Assembly: GCF_017741815.1 (NCBI RefSeq)
Contig: NZ_JAGHMF010000008.1
Span: forward strand, 62,001 to 126,000
DNA from: Rhizobium sp. 16-488-2b
GTDB taxonomy: Bacteria; Pseudomonadota; Alphaproteobacteria; Rhizobiales; Rhizobiaceae
Direction of reading: 5' to 3'
DNA length: 64,000 nucleotides
A model generated the notes under the pieces. That model was not told the origin of the DNA, searched no databases, and was given only the letters and a program-made list of their open reading frames with translations. The translations under genes and the position numbers were made by a program. Shown here in pieces: positions 42,322 to 50,636 of the stretch (position 1 is the first letter of the stretch; each line of letters opens with the position of its first letter).

Positions 42322-43587
42322 TCAGCGGGCGAGCGTCTTGTCGATGTTGACGCAAAGCTGCTTGGTTGCCGCCTCTACGTCCTGCTGCCCAAGCGCCACC
42401 GCCTGAACGGCCTTCTGAATCGTATCGACCTCGAGCTGACCCATTTGCGGAATGGCCTCGTGCGGATACTGATAGGGACGAGCGTTCTGGAGTTGCTCGA
42501 CGAAGAGTTTGTAGGGGAACTGATCCCACGGCGCCTGCTTGGCGATCTCGATGCTGCCGGGGATAAAGCCGCCAGCCGTCGCAAGCGCCTTCAGGCCCTC
42601 GCCATGCGTGGCGTACATAATCCACTTGGCGGCGGCGTCCTTGTTGGCCGATGCATTCCACAGCACGAGCGGCCAGCCGCCGAGGAAGCCGTCACGGCCC
42701 TTCGGACCGGCGGGAACCATGGCGATATCGACCTGATCGAGAAACGCAGGCTTTTCCTTCTGTAGATCGCGATAAAGGCTCGGGTCGGATAGGATCATGG
42801 CGTATTTGCCATCCAGGAAGCCACGCCGGAAGGTGTTTCCGTCCATCGTGCTTGCATCAGGGTGAGTGGCCTTGTCCTTGTAGATGTTGACATAGGTCGT
42901 CAGCGCATCCTTGAACTGCGGCGTGTCGAAGCCGCATTTGCCGTCCGTCGTCAGCATCGAGGCGCCATAGCCGAGATAGGCGCTCATGAAGTTCTGCACG
43001 GTGAAATAGTCGAGGCTCATCGACAGACCCATGCCGTAGACGCCGTCGCCCGTCAGCTTCTTGGCGGCCGCGGCCAGTTCTTCCCAGGTCTCCGGCGCCT
43101 TGTCGATGCCGGCCTTCTTCAGCAGATCCTTGCGGAAGTAGAGCGCGCGCGTTTCAACTGAGACCGGCGAAGCCCACCAGTGATCGGCAAGATGGTAATA
43201 TCCCTTGTCACCGGGCCATACGTTGCTGGCGACATCAGTCTTGTTTTCGGCGTCATAGGCCTTGAAGTAGGCATCCAGTGGCTCCAGCGCGCCGGCTGCC
43301 TGAAACTGTGCGACCACGTTGTTGCCGAGCATGGAGACGTCAGGCAGTCCGCCGGCGGTCAACGCGCTCACCAGCCGCTGCTGCTGCTCGGACCACGGCA
43401 CGATCTCCATGTTGACCTTGATATCGGGATTCTTCGCCTCGAACCCTTCGATCGCCGCCTTCCAGGCGGCAATGTCGTTGGGGTTGGTGCTGAACTGCCA
43501 GAACGTTACGTTCTCGGCGGCATGCGACAGTGAAGATGCACTCAGCAGGGCTGCGAGCCCCGCTGTCCAGACAGCAAACTTCCTCAT
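42322..43587 (-). CDS. CUT1 carbohydrate ABC transporter substrate-binding protein
   Basis: 421 residues from the ATG at 43587 (an upstream start at 43662 would run through the operators). Signal peptide MRKFAVWTAGLAALLSASSL then SHAAENVTFW. Family 1 solute-binding features: PDIKVNMEIVPWSEQQQRLV, GGLPDVSMLGNNVVAQFQAA, TWEELAAAAKKLTGDGVYGM and FLGGWPLVLWNASANKDAAA. It is the first gene of the LacI-controlled operon. Unlike the other four binding-protein genes here, no strong hairpin separates it from the permease gene. Confidence 0.93.
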   Translation of the reverse strand: MRKFAVWTAGLAALLSASSLSHAAENVTFWQFSTNPNDIAAWKAAIEGFEAKNPDIKVNMEIVPWSEQQQRLVSALTAGGLPDVSMLGNNVVAQFQAAGALEPLDAYFKAYDAENKTDVASNVWPGDKGYYHLADHWWASPVSVETRALYFRKDLLKKAGIDKAPETWEELAAAAKKLTGDGVYGMGLSMSLDYFTVQNFMSAYLGYGASMLTTDGKCGFDTPQFKDALTTYVNIYKDKATHPDASTMDGNTFRRGFLDGKYAMILSDPSLYRDLQKEKPAFLDQVDIAMVPAGPKGRDGFLGGWPLVLWNASANKDAAAKWIMYATHGEGLKALATAGGFIPGSIEIAKQAPWDQFPYKLFVEQLQNARPYQYPHEAIPQMGQLEVDTIQKAVQAVALGQQDVEAATKQLCVNIDKTLAR

Positions 43588-43630
43588 GGGTCCCTCCTCC
43601 AAGGTTCCGAGACCGCCCTCCTCGGCGGCT

Positions 43631-43661
43631 ATGTCATCGTTGACATGTGTCATCGTTAACA
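43631..43661. promoter_or_regulatory. Two adjacent LacI-type operators upstream of the sugar ABC operon
   Basis: ATGTCATCGTTGACAT (43631-43646) and TGTCATCGTTAACA (43648-43661) are near-perfect palindromes matching the perfect site at 44803-44820. They lie 44-74 nt upstream of the binding-protein ATG, where a repressor would block transcription. Confidence 0.65.
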
Positions 43662-43691
43662 CTCCTCTTATGAGGGGTCAACGATTTTGTA

Positions 43692-44747
43692 TCAGGCCGG
43701 AAATTTCGACGTCGAGGCGCGTTCCACGACACTTGTCTGCAAGAGCAGCGAGCGATCCGTCGCACGCCCCTCAATTCCGGCGAGAGCCAACGCGAACCCG
43801 GCCTCGCCGAGCTCCGTCATCGGTTGCGCCACGGTCGTCAGCGGCGGCGTCAGATTGGCAGCCAGCGTATCGTCGAAACCGACGACGGAAACGTCGCGCG
43901 GCACCGACAGACCGGCTTCATAGAGGGACTGCAGCACGCCGGCCGCTAGGATATCACAGGTGGCGAAGATCGCCGTCGGCCGCTGCGGAAGCAGGAGCAA
44001 CCGACGGCCGTGTTCATACCCCTCGGCACTCGAAGCCAGCGGGGGCTCGTTGTTGTAGCGCCCGAGCTTGATCATCGCGGGATCCACCGGCAATCGTGCT
44101 TCGGTCAGCGCGTCGGTGTAAGCTGCAAGCCTGTCATCCTCGACGGACCGCCCGCGGCCGGGGTCGGGCCAGAACAAGGCGGGATCGCCGCCGAGGAAGG
44201 CTATCCGGCTATGCCCAAGAGCGATCAGATGCCTCATGGCGTCGCGAGCGCCGACATAGTTGTCGACACGCACGAAAGGCGCGTCCGACGTGGTGGCGCG
44301 CTCGATTTCCACCACAGGAATGTTGGCGGCCAGCGCCAGTTGCACCGCTTCCGGCCCGCTGGCGTGATTGAAGACGATGGCATCGACCTGCCGTTGCCGG
44401 AACGAATGGACCGCATTCGCCTCGCGCTCGGCGTCGCCGCCGTGGTTGACGATGATGGTGCTGTAGCCCTCCCGAAGCGCCGCCGCCTCGAAGCCACGCG
44501 CAACGTTCACGAAGAACGGGTTGACTGTTATCGACGAGACGATGAAGCCGATGGTGTAGCTGCGGCTCGTGCGCAGCCCCCGCGCCACGATGTTCGGCTG
44601 ATAGGAGGTCAGCCGCACGACCTCCTCGACCTTGCGGCGTGCCTCATCGGAAACATAGCCATTGCTCTTGAGTACGCGATTGACGGTGGCTGTGGAGACT
44701 CCGGCCATCTTCGCCACTTCGATCAACGTGGGATTTTTCACCGCCAT
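43692..44747 (-). CDS. LacI family transcriptional regulator of the sugar ABC operon
   Basis: 351 residues from the ATG at 44747. The HTH is TLIEVAKMAGVSTATVNRVL, the hinge around YQPNIVARGLR, and the sensor domain includes IGFIVSSITVNPFFVNVARG, SRIAFLGGDPALFWPDPGRG and VSVVGFDDTLAANLTPPLTT. It is immediately upstream of, and co-directional with, the binding-protein gene. Perfect or near-perfect TGTCATCGWTGACA palindromes stand in front of its own gene and of the operon, so it is probably autoregulated and a local repressor relieved by the transported sugar. Confidence 0.93.
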   Translation of the reverse strand: MAVKNPTLIEVAKMAGVSTATVNRVLKSNGYVSDEARRKVEEVVRLTSYQPNIVARGLRTSRSYTIGFIVSSITVNPFFVNVARGFEAAALREGYSTIIVNHGGDAEREANAVHSFRQRQVDAIVFNHASGPEAVQLALAANIPVVEIERATTSDAPFVRVDNYVGARDAMRHLIALGHSRIAFLGGDPALFWPDPGRGRSVEDDRLAAYTDALTEARLPVDPAMIKLGRYNNEPPLASSAEGYEHGRRLLLLPQRPTAIFATCDILAAGVLQSLYEAGLSVPRDVSVVGFDDTLAANLTPPLTTVAQPMTELGEAGFALALAGIEGRATDRSLLLQTSVVERASTSKFPA

Positions 44748-44802
44748 CCTCCCGGTTTCCTCCGGCAAGCGATAGGACGGCGGCGCTCGTTCGTCAACGA
44801 GT

Positions 44803-44820
44803 GATGTCATCGATGACATC
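44803..44820. promoter_or_regulatory. Perfect 18-bp LacI-type operator upstream of the LacI gene
   Basis: GATGTCATCGATGACATC is a perfect palindrome with central CG, the layout expected for LacI proteins, 56-73 nt upstream of the regulator ATG. It shares its core with 43631-43661. Confidence 0.7.
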
Positions 44821-44887
44821 GCGCGCCGTGGCACCCTCAACGGATCTACAAGAACGCGGCGGAGCCACTAAAACCTTTAGAACGAGT

Positions 44888-45667
44888 TCAACGGTAAACT
44901 TTTCCGCCAAGGTGGAGGGTGAAATCGGAGGCAACATCCTTGACAAACTGAGCAAGCGAGGAAAGCCGTTCCGCTGTTATCCTGCGGGACGAACCTGAAA
45001 CTGATAAGGCGCAAACAACTTCGTGCCTATCATTGTAGACCGGAGCAGCGACACACCGCAGGCCTACACGGTATTCCTCATCATCCAATGAGTAGCCTTG
45101 GGCCTCGATCCGCTTCAGTTCCCTTCCCAATGCATCAATGCTGGTGAGTGACTTGGATGTGATGCGGTTCAAGCCCTGTTTTCGAGTCAGTGCGACAACT
45201 TCATCCGGATGGTAAGACGCAAGAAACGCTTTGCCCATTCCCGAAGCACTCATTGGAGTGCGTGCACCGATGGCAGAGATTGCGTTGCAGCTATCCTTGG
45301 CCTTCGCCTGGTCGGCAAGAAGGATCTGGCCGTCCTCGACGATGCCGATGTTTGCTGTCTCGCCAGCCTGATCTCGCAGCCGACGCAAAAACGGCGCGGC
45401 TGATGCGACGATACTACGATCTTTGAAGAAGGATGAGCCGACCGCATAGGCCCCGGCACCTACGAACCAAAGGTTTTCCCCTTTGGAGAACTGCACAAAT
45501 CGACGTTGTTGGAGTGTGGTAAGGAGACGATGAGCGGTTGTTAGGGAAAGTCCCGTCGCCTTGGACAAATCAGTTAGACGGCAGCCACTGTCAAAGCTGC
45601 CCAATGCCTCCAGGATCATCATAGCCCGATCTACGGACTGAATCCGACCCGAAAGATCTTTATCCAT
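44888..45667 (-). CDS. IclR family transcriptional regulator
   Basis: 259 residues. The winged helix is SVDRAMMILEALGSFDSGCR, LTDLSKATGLSLTTAHRLLT, and the effector domain begins near residue 80 (GAYAVGSSFFKDRSIVASAA) with PMSASGMGKAFLA and RCVAAPVYNDRHEVVCALSV. It stands alone on the minus strand, between the LacI-controlled sugar operon and a second LacI gene. Its targets are not obvious; paired TTCCG/CGGAA palindromes at 55048-55103 would fit an IclR-type dimer. Confidence 0.92.
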   Translation of the reverse strand: MDKDLSGRIQSVDRAMMILEALGSFDSGCRLTDLSKATGLSLTTAHRLLTTLQQRRFVQFSKGENLWFVGAGAYAVGSSFFKDRSIVASAAPFLRRLRDQAGETANIGIVEDGQILLADQAKAKDSCNAISAIGARTPMSASGMGKAFLASYHPDEVVALTRKQGLNRITSKSLTSIDALGRELKRIEAQGYSLDDEEYRVGLRCVAAPVYNDRHEVVCALSVSGSSRRITAERLSSLAQFVKDVASDFTLHLGGKVYR

Positions 45668-45690
45668 CTTAGCGCCCTCCTCGACACACG

Positions 45691-45718
45691 ATGCAATTCC
45701 AGCCTTTTAGGATTGCAT
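45691..45718. promoter_or_regulatory. Inverted repeat in front of the IclR gene
   Basis: ATGCAAT (45691-45697) and ATTGCAT (45712-45718) are perfect inverted copies with TCC and GGA extending inward, 24 nt upstream of the IclR ATG. Possible autoregulatory site or promoter-proximal structure. Confidence 0.4.
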
Positions 45719-45762
45719 GATGGTAGCGCTGCCATTATGGTTCGTCAATGGCGATGATTGAC

Positions 45763-45791
45763 CTTGAATGTCGTTCAAGCTCTAGCTTGAA
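45763..45791. promoter_or_regulatory. Array of three CTTGAA/TTCAAG half-sites upstream of the second LacI gene
   Basis: CTTGAA (45763-45768), TTCAAG (45774-45779) and CTTGAA (45786-45791) alternate in orientation. The right pair forms the 18-bp palindrome TTCAAGCT-CT-AGCTTGAA (45774-45791), a good LacI-type operator 25 nt before the ATG at 45816. Confidence 0.55.
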
Positions 45792-45815
45792 GTCGGGGTG
45801 GATGGAGGATTTTAA

Positions 45816-46934
45816 ATGGCGAAGAGACGTTCAAGCTCACGACCAACGATTTCGGATGTTGCTTCACTTGCGGGCGTTGGCGCTATCACCGTCTCACGCG
45901 CATTACGCGAGCCTCACAAGGTCTCTCCGACTCTTCGCAAGGTTATTGATGAAGCCATCAGACGGTTGAACTATGTTCCCGATCTCAATGCGCGTGCCCT
46001 CGCGTCCAAGCGCAGCGATGTTGTCGCAGTGTTAGTTCCCTCGCTTACTCAGAGTGTTTTCTCGGACGTGGTCCGCGGCATTTACGACGGTCTAGCAGAC
46101 AGCCCGTTGCGGATCGAAGTCGCGAATACTGGATACAATCCAGAGATCGAAGAGCACTTGGTCTCTCGCATAGTTCGCCATCAACCCGCAGCAATTATCG
46201 TCTCTGGCACCGATCAATCCGAGGCCACGCGACAAATGTTGGAGAACGCAGGGTGCCCAGTTATCCAGATAATGGATCTCTGCGACAACCCTATCCAACA
46301 GATTATCGGCTTCTCTCATGAACGGGCCGGATATGAGATGACCCGGCATTTGGTGCTGCAGGGATATCAAAAGGTCGCGTTCCTGACGGCTTGGCTGAGC
46401 GACCGTTCGAGCGGGCGATTGAAGGGGTACAAGCGAGCTCTTGAGGAGGCTGGAATATACGATCCGTCTCTCGTGGTACAGCGTGGCAGCACATCCACCA
46501 CGCCTCCGCCCATTACCGAACAGGGAGGAAAATCTTTCCTTTCTGCGCAGATGGGCAAGGAGCTCATGTTCGAGGCGCTGGAACGACACCCGAATCTCGA
46601 TGCGGTTTTCTGCAACAATGACATTCTCGCACTGGGCGCGCTTTTCGCTTGCCAATCGCTGAACGTGGAAGTTCCAGGCAGAGTGGGGATCGCGGGCTTC
46701 AACGACCTCGATTACATGGAAGCAGCACACCCGCCGTTGAGCAGCGTACGCATCCACCGTTGGCGCTGCGGTTATAAGGCGATGTCGGCGATTCGCCATC
46801 GCCTTGATGGTGGCGACATCGTAGAAACCGTCGTCGACATCGGCTTCGATATCATGGAGCGGGAGAGCACCGCCCGCTCGGAAATTGCCTCCCAATCGAA
46901 GGCTGCCTTGTCGATGGCGGCCTCGGATCGATAA
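45816..46934 (+). CDS. LacI family transcriptional regulator (gluconate GntR-like subgroup)
   Basis: 372 residues. HTH TISDVASLAGVGAITVSRAL, hinge YVPDLNARALASKRSD, then a sensor domain with VAVLVPSLTQSVFSDVVRGI and VGIAGFNDLDYMEAAHPPLS. The VGAITVSRAL helix resembles the GntR/gluconate group. It is convergent with the peptide-type ABC operon (3-nt gap), and an operator-like palindrome precedes it. Control of the Opp/glycosidase locus is plausible by proximity, but no matching palindrome was found in front of that operon. Confidence 0.92.
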   Translation: MAKRRSSSRPTISDVASLAGVGAITVSRALREPHKVSPTLRKVIDEAIRRLNYVPDLNARALASKRSDVVAVLVPSLTQSVFSDVVRGIYDGLADSPLRIEVANTGYNPEIEEHLVSRIVRHQPAAIIVSGTDQSEATRQMLENAGCPVIQIMDLCDNPIQQIIGFSHERAGYEMTRHLVLQGYQKVAFLTAWLSDRSSGRLKGYKRALEEAGIYDPSLVVQRGSTSTTPPPITEQGGKSFLSAQMGKELMFEALERHPNLDAVFCNNDILALGALFACQSLNVEVPGRVGIAGFNDLDYMEAAHPPLSSVRIHRWRCGYKAMSAIRHRLDGGDIVETVVDIGFDIMERESTARSEIASQSKAALSMAASDR

Positions 46935-46937
46935 TTT

Positions 46938-48803
46938 CTACCGCGCTTCATCCCACTCCTGCACGAAGTGATCGGCGGTGATGTTTCGGTAGGTTCGCTT
47001 TGGCGGAATATAATCGGCCGGTCTAATTGGGCTTCTCAGTTCATCACCCGGCAGTGCGCGAACCATGTTTCTTCGCGACGGATCAGGGATCGGCACGGCC
47101 GCCATGAGACGCTTTGTGTAAGGGTGCTGCGGGTTAGAAAAAACCGAGCTGGCGGGTCCCATTTCCACGATCTCACCGAGGTACATGACCGCAACTTTGT
47201 GGCTCATGCGCTCTACCACCGCCATGTCGTGCGAGATGAATAGATACGACAAACCCAGCGTCTCCTGCAGGTCAAGAAGCAGGTTGATGACTTGAGCCTT
47301 GATTGAGACATCCAGTCCGGAAACCGATTCATCCGCGACGATAACCTTCGGCTCCAATGCAAGAGCGCGGGCGATGCAGATGCGCTGCCTCTGGCCCCCA
47401 GAGAATTGCTGAGGATAGCGATTGGCTACATCCGGTGACAGTCCAACCCTTGTGAGTAGGTCCGCGACCTTTTCGCGTGCTTGCTTTCGAGATCCTAGAT
47501 CATAGGTGAGATACGGCTCAGCAATTGCGTCCCCTACCCGCATTCTCGGGTTCAGACTCGCGAACGGGTCCTGGAAGATCATCTGGATGTTGCGACGCGC
47601 CTGGCGCATCTGCTTCTTATCCAGGGACGTTATGTCGACGCCATCGATCGTAACCTTACCGCTTTGCGGCTCAACAAGACGCATGATGGCCCGACCAGTT
47701 GTCGACTTGCCGCAACCGCTTTCACCGACCAACGACAGCGTCTCTCCTGCACGAAGGTCGAACGAGACATCTTCGACAGCATGAACCCTGGCAACGGGAC
47801 CGCTGAACCAGCCCTTTGAAAGGTCGAATCGCTTCACCAGATGCTCTACCGACAACACGGGTGGTTTTGCTCGATCAACGGTGTCAGGTCGGTCGACGGG
47901 CTCTCGAAGAACACCCGTCGCCTTGTCAATCAGCGGAAAGTGCTCTGGCTGACCAGTTCCAGACATGGTCCCAAGCCTTGGCACCGCAGCAAGCAACGTC
48001 TTCGTATAGGTCTGCTGGGGATGATCGAAGATGTTGGAGGTAACGCCAGTCTCGAGCACCTCGCCTCCCAGCATGACGACGGTTCGATCGGCAATTTCCG
48101 CAACAACGCCCATGTCATGAGTGATGAACAGGACACCCATCCCGACGTCGTTCTGCAGTTCCTTGATAAGCTGCAGTGTCTGCGCCTGGATTGTGACATC
48201 GAGAGCAGTCGTGGGTTCATCGGCAATCAGAAGCTTTGGTTTGCATACCAGTGCCATCGCAATCATCACGCGTTGGCGCATGCCACCAGATAGGCTTTGA
48301 GGCAAATCCCTCGCCCGATCCTTGGCTGCTGGAATGCGGACGCGCTCAAGCATTCGAACAGCCTCGGCCTGAGCTGCAGCGCCGCTCAGTTGACCGTGGA
48401 TCGTCAACGCCTCCGCAATCTGGTCGCCGATCGGCGATAACGGATTGAGGCTCGTCATTGCCTCCTGGAAAATCATTCCCATTTCCCGGCCACGGACCCG
48501 CCGCATCTCGTGCTCGGGAAGACGGAGAAGCTCGCGTCCACCGAGTTTCACGGAGCCCTCGATCCGAGATGATTCCGGGTTCAGCAACCGCATGATCGAA
48601 AGCGCGGTCACGCTTTTGCCGGAACCCGATTCGCCCACAACCGCCAAGGTTTCGCGGGGTGCAATCTCGAAACTGATACCCTTGACGATGGGCGTCCACG
48701 AGCGCTCGTTCCTGAACGACGTGCGCAGATCGGTAACCTGCAGTGCCGGCGCGGACGTTTCCGGACGGATGGCGGCCTGTGCGATGTTGATAGATTGAAC
48801 CAT
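46938..48803 (-). CDS. Fused Opp/Dpp-type ABC transporter ATPases (DppD-DppF fusion)
   Basis: 621 residues from the ATG at 48803. Two complete ATPase domains: first [18 protein letters not shown], signature [15 protein letters not shown], Walker [14 protein letters not shown]; second [46 protein letters not shown]. Each is followed by the oligopeptide-transporter C-terminal extension ([30 protein letters not shown]). Such fusions (as in GsiA) serve peptide, glutathione or oligosaccharide importers. It is the last gene of an operon that also encodes permeases, a glycosidase-like protein and the binding protein. Confidence 0.95.
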   Translation of the reverse strand: MVQSINIAQAAIRPETSAPALQVTDLRTSFRNERSWTPIVKGISFEIAPRETLAVVGESGSGKSVTALSIMRLLNPESSRIEGSVKLGGRELLRLPEHEMRRVRGREMGMIFQEAMTSLNPLSPIGDQIAEALTIHGQLSGAAAQAEAVRMLERVRIPAAKDRARDLPQSLSGGMRQRVMIAMALVCKPKLLIADEPTTALDVTIQAQTLQLIKELQNDVGMGVLFITHDMGVVAEIADRTVVMLGGEVLETGVTSNIFDHPQQTYTKTLLAAVPRLGTMSGTGQPEHFPLIDKATGVLREPVDRPDTVDRAKPPVLSVEHLVKRFDLSKGWFSGPVARVHAVEDVSFDLRAGETLSLVGESGCGKSTTGRAIMRLVEPQSGKVTIDGVDITSLDKKQMRQARRNIQMIFQDPFASLNPRMRVGDAIAEPYLTYDLGSRKQAREKVADLLTRVGLSPDVANRYPQQFSGGQRQRICIARALALEPKVIVADESVSGLDVSIKAQVINLLLDLQETLGLSYLFISHDMAVVERMSHKVAVMYLGEIVEMGPASSVFSNPQHPYTKRLMAAVPIPDPSRRNMVRALPGDELRSPIRPADYIPPKRTYRNITADHFVQEWDEAR

Positions 48804-48816
48804 GAAATACTCCGGA

Positions 48817-49701
48817 TCAGTCAGACGTCGAGGGATCGATGGCGTCGCGAATGGCATCGCCGATCAGATTGAAGGACAGGACCACCAGGGTAATCGCGGC
48901 CCCTGCGCCGATGATCGGCCATGAGGAGCCGAATATATTGTTGAGGCCGTCACGAATGATGTTGCCCCAGCTTGGATTCGGCGGCTGCGTACCAATGCCG
49001 AGAAAGCTCAGCGACGCCTCGAGGCGGATTGCGGATGCTACCCAGAGCATCATCAAGACGACGATCGGTGCCATGATGTTGGGAATGATGTGCCGTAAGA
49101 TGATCCAGGGGGTGCTGACACCCATCGATACCGCCGCCTCGACATAAGGCTCGTGCTTGACTGAAAGCGTCTGCGCTCTGGCAACACGGGCGAAGCCTGG
49201 CACGAAGGCAACCGTGATCACGACGATGACGTTCCAGAAGCCGCCACCAAGGACGGCGGCAATCATGATTGCGAGAAGCAATTCGGGAAAGGCAAGGAGC
49301 AGATCGATGAGACGAGAGATGACACGATCGACGACGCCACCGAAGTAGCCCGCGATAACACCAATCGTGGTTCCGACGACTGCAGCTGCGAAAGGCGAAA
49401 TCAGGCCGAACAGGAGAGAATTGCGCGATCCGTAAATCATGCGCGAAAGCACATCTCTGCCAAATTGGTCGGTCCCCAGCCAGTTGGTCCAACTTGGCAT
49501 CTTGTTGACCTTGATGATTGATTGGCTAAGCGGGTCATAGGGAGCGATCCATGGAGCGAACACGGCCACAACGACGAGGGCGCATACAATAAGCGTTGCT
49601 GCGATCGTGCCGGGACGCCGGAGGAGGATGGATCTAAGAGCGTGAAACGGGCCTGGCTGCGGCGCCATCAGATGGGAAGACGTTTCCGATACCGTGCTCA
49701 T
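48817..49701 (-). CDS. Opp/Dpp-type ABC transporter permease (DppC-like)
   Basis: 294 residues from the ATG at 49701, which overlaps the stop of the DppB-like gene as TGATG. N-terminal OppC_N segment (LRSILLRRPGTIAATLIVCA), DPLSQSIIKVNKMPSWTNWL then GTDQFGRDVLSRMIYGSR, and the coupling loop VRAQTL-type segment (VARAQTLSVKHEPYVEAAVS) are typical of DppC. Six helices are expected. It follows with 13 nt to the ATPase gene. Confidence 0.95.
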   Translation of the reverse strand: MSTVSETSSHLMAPQPGPFHALRSILLRRPGTIAATLIVCALVVVAVFAPWIAPYDPLSQSIIKVNKMPSWTNWLGTDQFGRDVLSRMIYGSRNSLLFGLISPFAAAVVGTTIGVIAGYFGGVVDRVISRLIDLLLAFPELLLAIMIAAVLGGGFWNVIVVITVAFVPGFARVARAQTLSVKHEPYVEAAVSMGVSTPWIILRHIIPNIMAPIVVLMMLWVASAIRLEASLSFLGIGTQPPNPSWGNIIRDGLNNIFGSSWPIIGAGAAITLVVLSFNLIGDAIRDAIDPSTSD

Positions 49702-50636
49702 CACTGCATCCTTATTCTCGGGTCGACGATGATGTAGAGGATGTCCATCAGCAGGTTGATCAGGACCACGCACATGGCGAGAACGACGATCCCACCCTGG
49801 ATGATCGCGTAGTCTCGCTCGGCGATCGCGCTGATCAGCAGTTTTCCGATGCCGGGACGATTGAACACCAACTCGATGGCAACTGAACCAGATAGGGTCG
49901 CAAGCGTGCTGAGACCCAGTCCGGTGGTAAGAGGCAGGAGCGCATTGCGAAGTCCGTGCTTATAGACAATGCGGTTTTCAGTGGCGCCCTTGGCACGGGC
50001 GGTCCTGACGAAATCCTTGCTCAGAACCTCGAGGAGCGCCGTGCGGCTCAACCGTCCGACAAAAGCCGCCTTGACGAATGCCAGCGTCAGCGCGGGAAGG
50101 AAGATGTGATACATCCGGTCGATGAAACCCTCGCCGCCACCGTTGATCGGAAACCAGCCGAGATTGAGGGCGAATACGATCAAAAGGAGCGCGCCGAGAT
50201 AGAAGTCGGGAACCGCATAGCCGATAAGGGAAAATCCGCGAACAAAGCTGTCCGGCGCCTTGTTGCGGTTCCTCGCCGCGAACACCCCTAGAGGCAGTCC
50301 GGCTGCGACACCCATGAGCATAGCGGCTAGAGTGAGCTCGATCGTGTACGGCAGATTATAGAATATCAGACCGACGACGTTCTGGTTGTTCATCATCGAA
50401 GTGCCGAGGTCGAGCGTGAGCACTCCCTTCAGGAAGTTGATGAACTGGAGCCAGAGCGGGGCATTCAATCCCATCTTCTCTCTGAACAATGCCAACTGCT
50501 CTGGCGTGGCAGCATCTCCAAGTGCAGCGATAGCCGGGTCGCCCGGCAGGATGCGCATGGCGATGAAGACGAGAAGCAGAACGAGGAAGACTGTTGGGAT
50601 CGCGTCCAGCAGCCTCATGAGAATGTATTTTATCAC
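49701..50636 (-). CDS. Opp/Dpp-type ABC transporter permease (DppB-like)
   Basis: 311 residues starting with GTG at 50636, behind GGGAGG, in a GTGA overlap with the stop of the 869-residue protein. DppB signature segments: FIAMRILPGDPAIAALGDAA, LDLGTSMMNNQNVVGLIFYN, RLSRTALLEVLSKDFVRTARAKG and ELVFNRPGIGKLLISAI. Six helices. The translational coupling to a glycosidase-like gene links transport with sugar hydrolysis. Confidence 0.95.
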   Translation of the reverse strand: MIKYILMRLLDAIPTVFLVLLLVFIAMRILPGDPAIAALGDAATPEQLALFREKMGLNAPLWLQFINFLKGVLTLDLGTSMMNNQNVVGLIFYNLPYTIELTLAAMLMGVAAGLPLGVFAARNRNKAPDSFVRGFSLIGYAVPDFYLGALLLIVFALNLGWFPINGGGEGFIDRMYHIFLPALTLAFVKAAFVGRLSRTALLEVLSKDFVRTARAKGATENRIVYKHGLRNALLPLTTGLGLSTLATLSGSVAIELVFNRPGIGKLLISAIAERDYAIIQGGIVVLAMCVVLINLLMDILYIIVDPRIRMQ

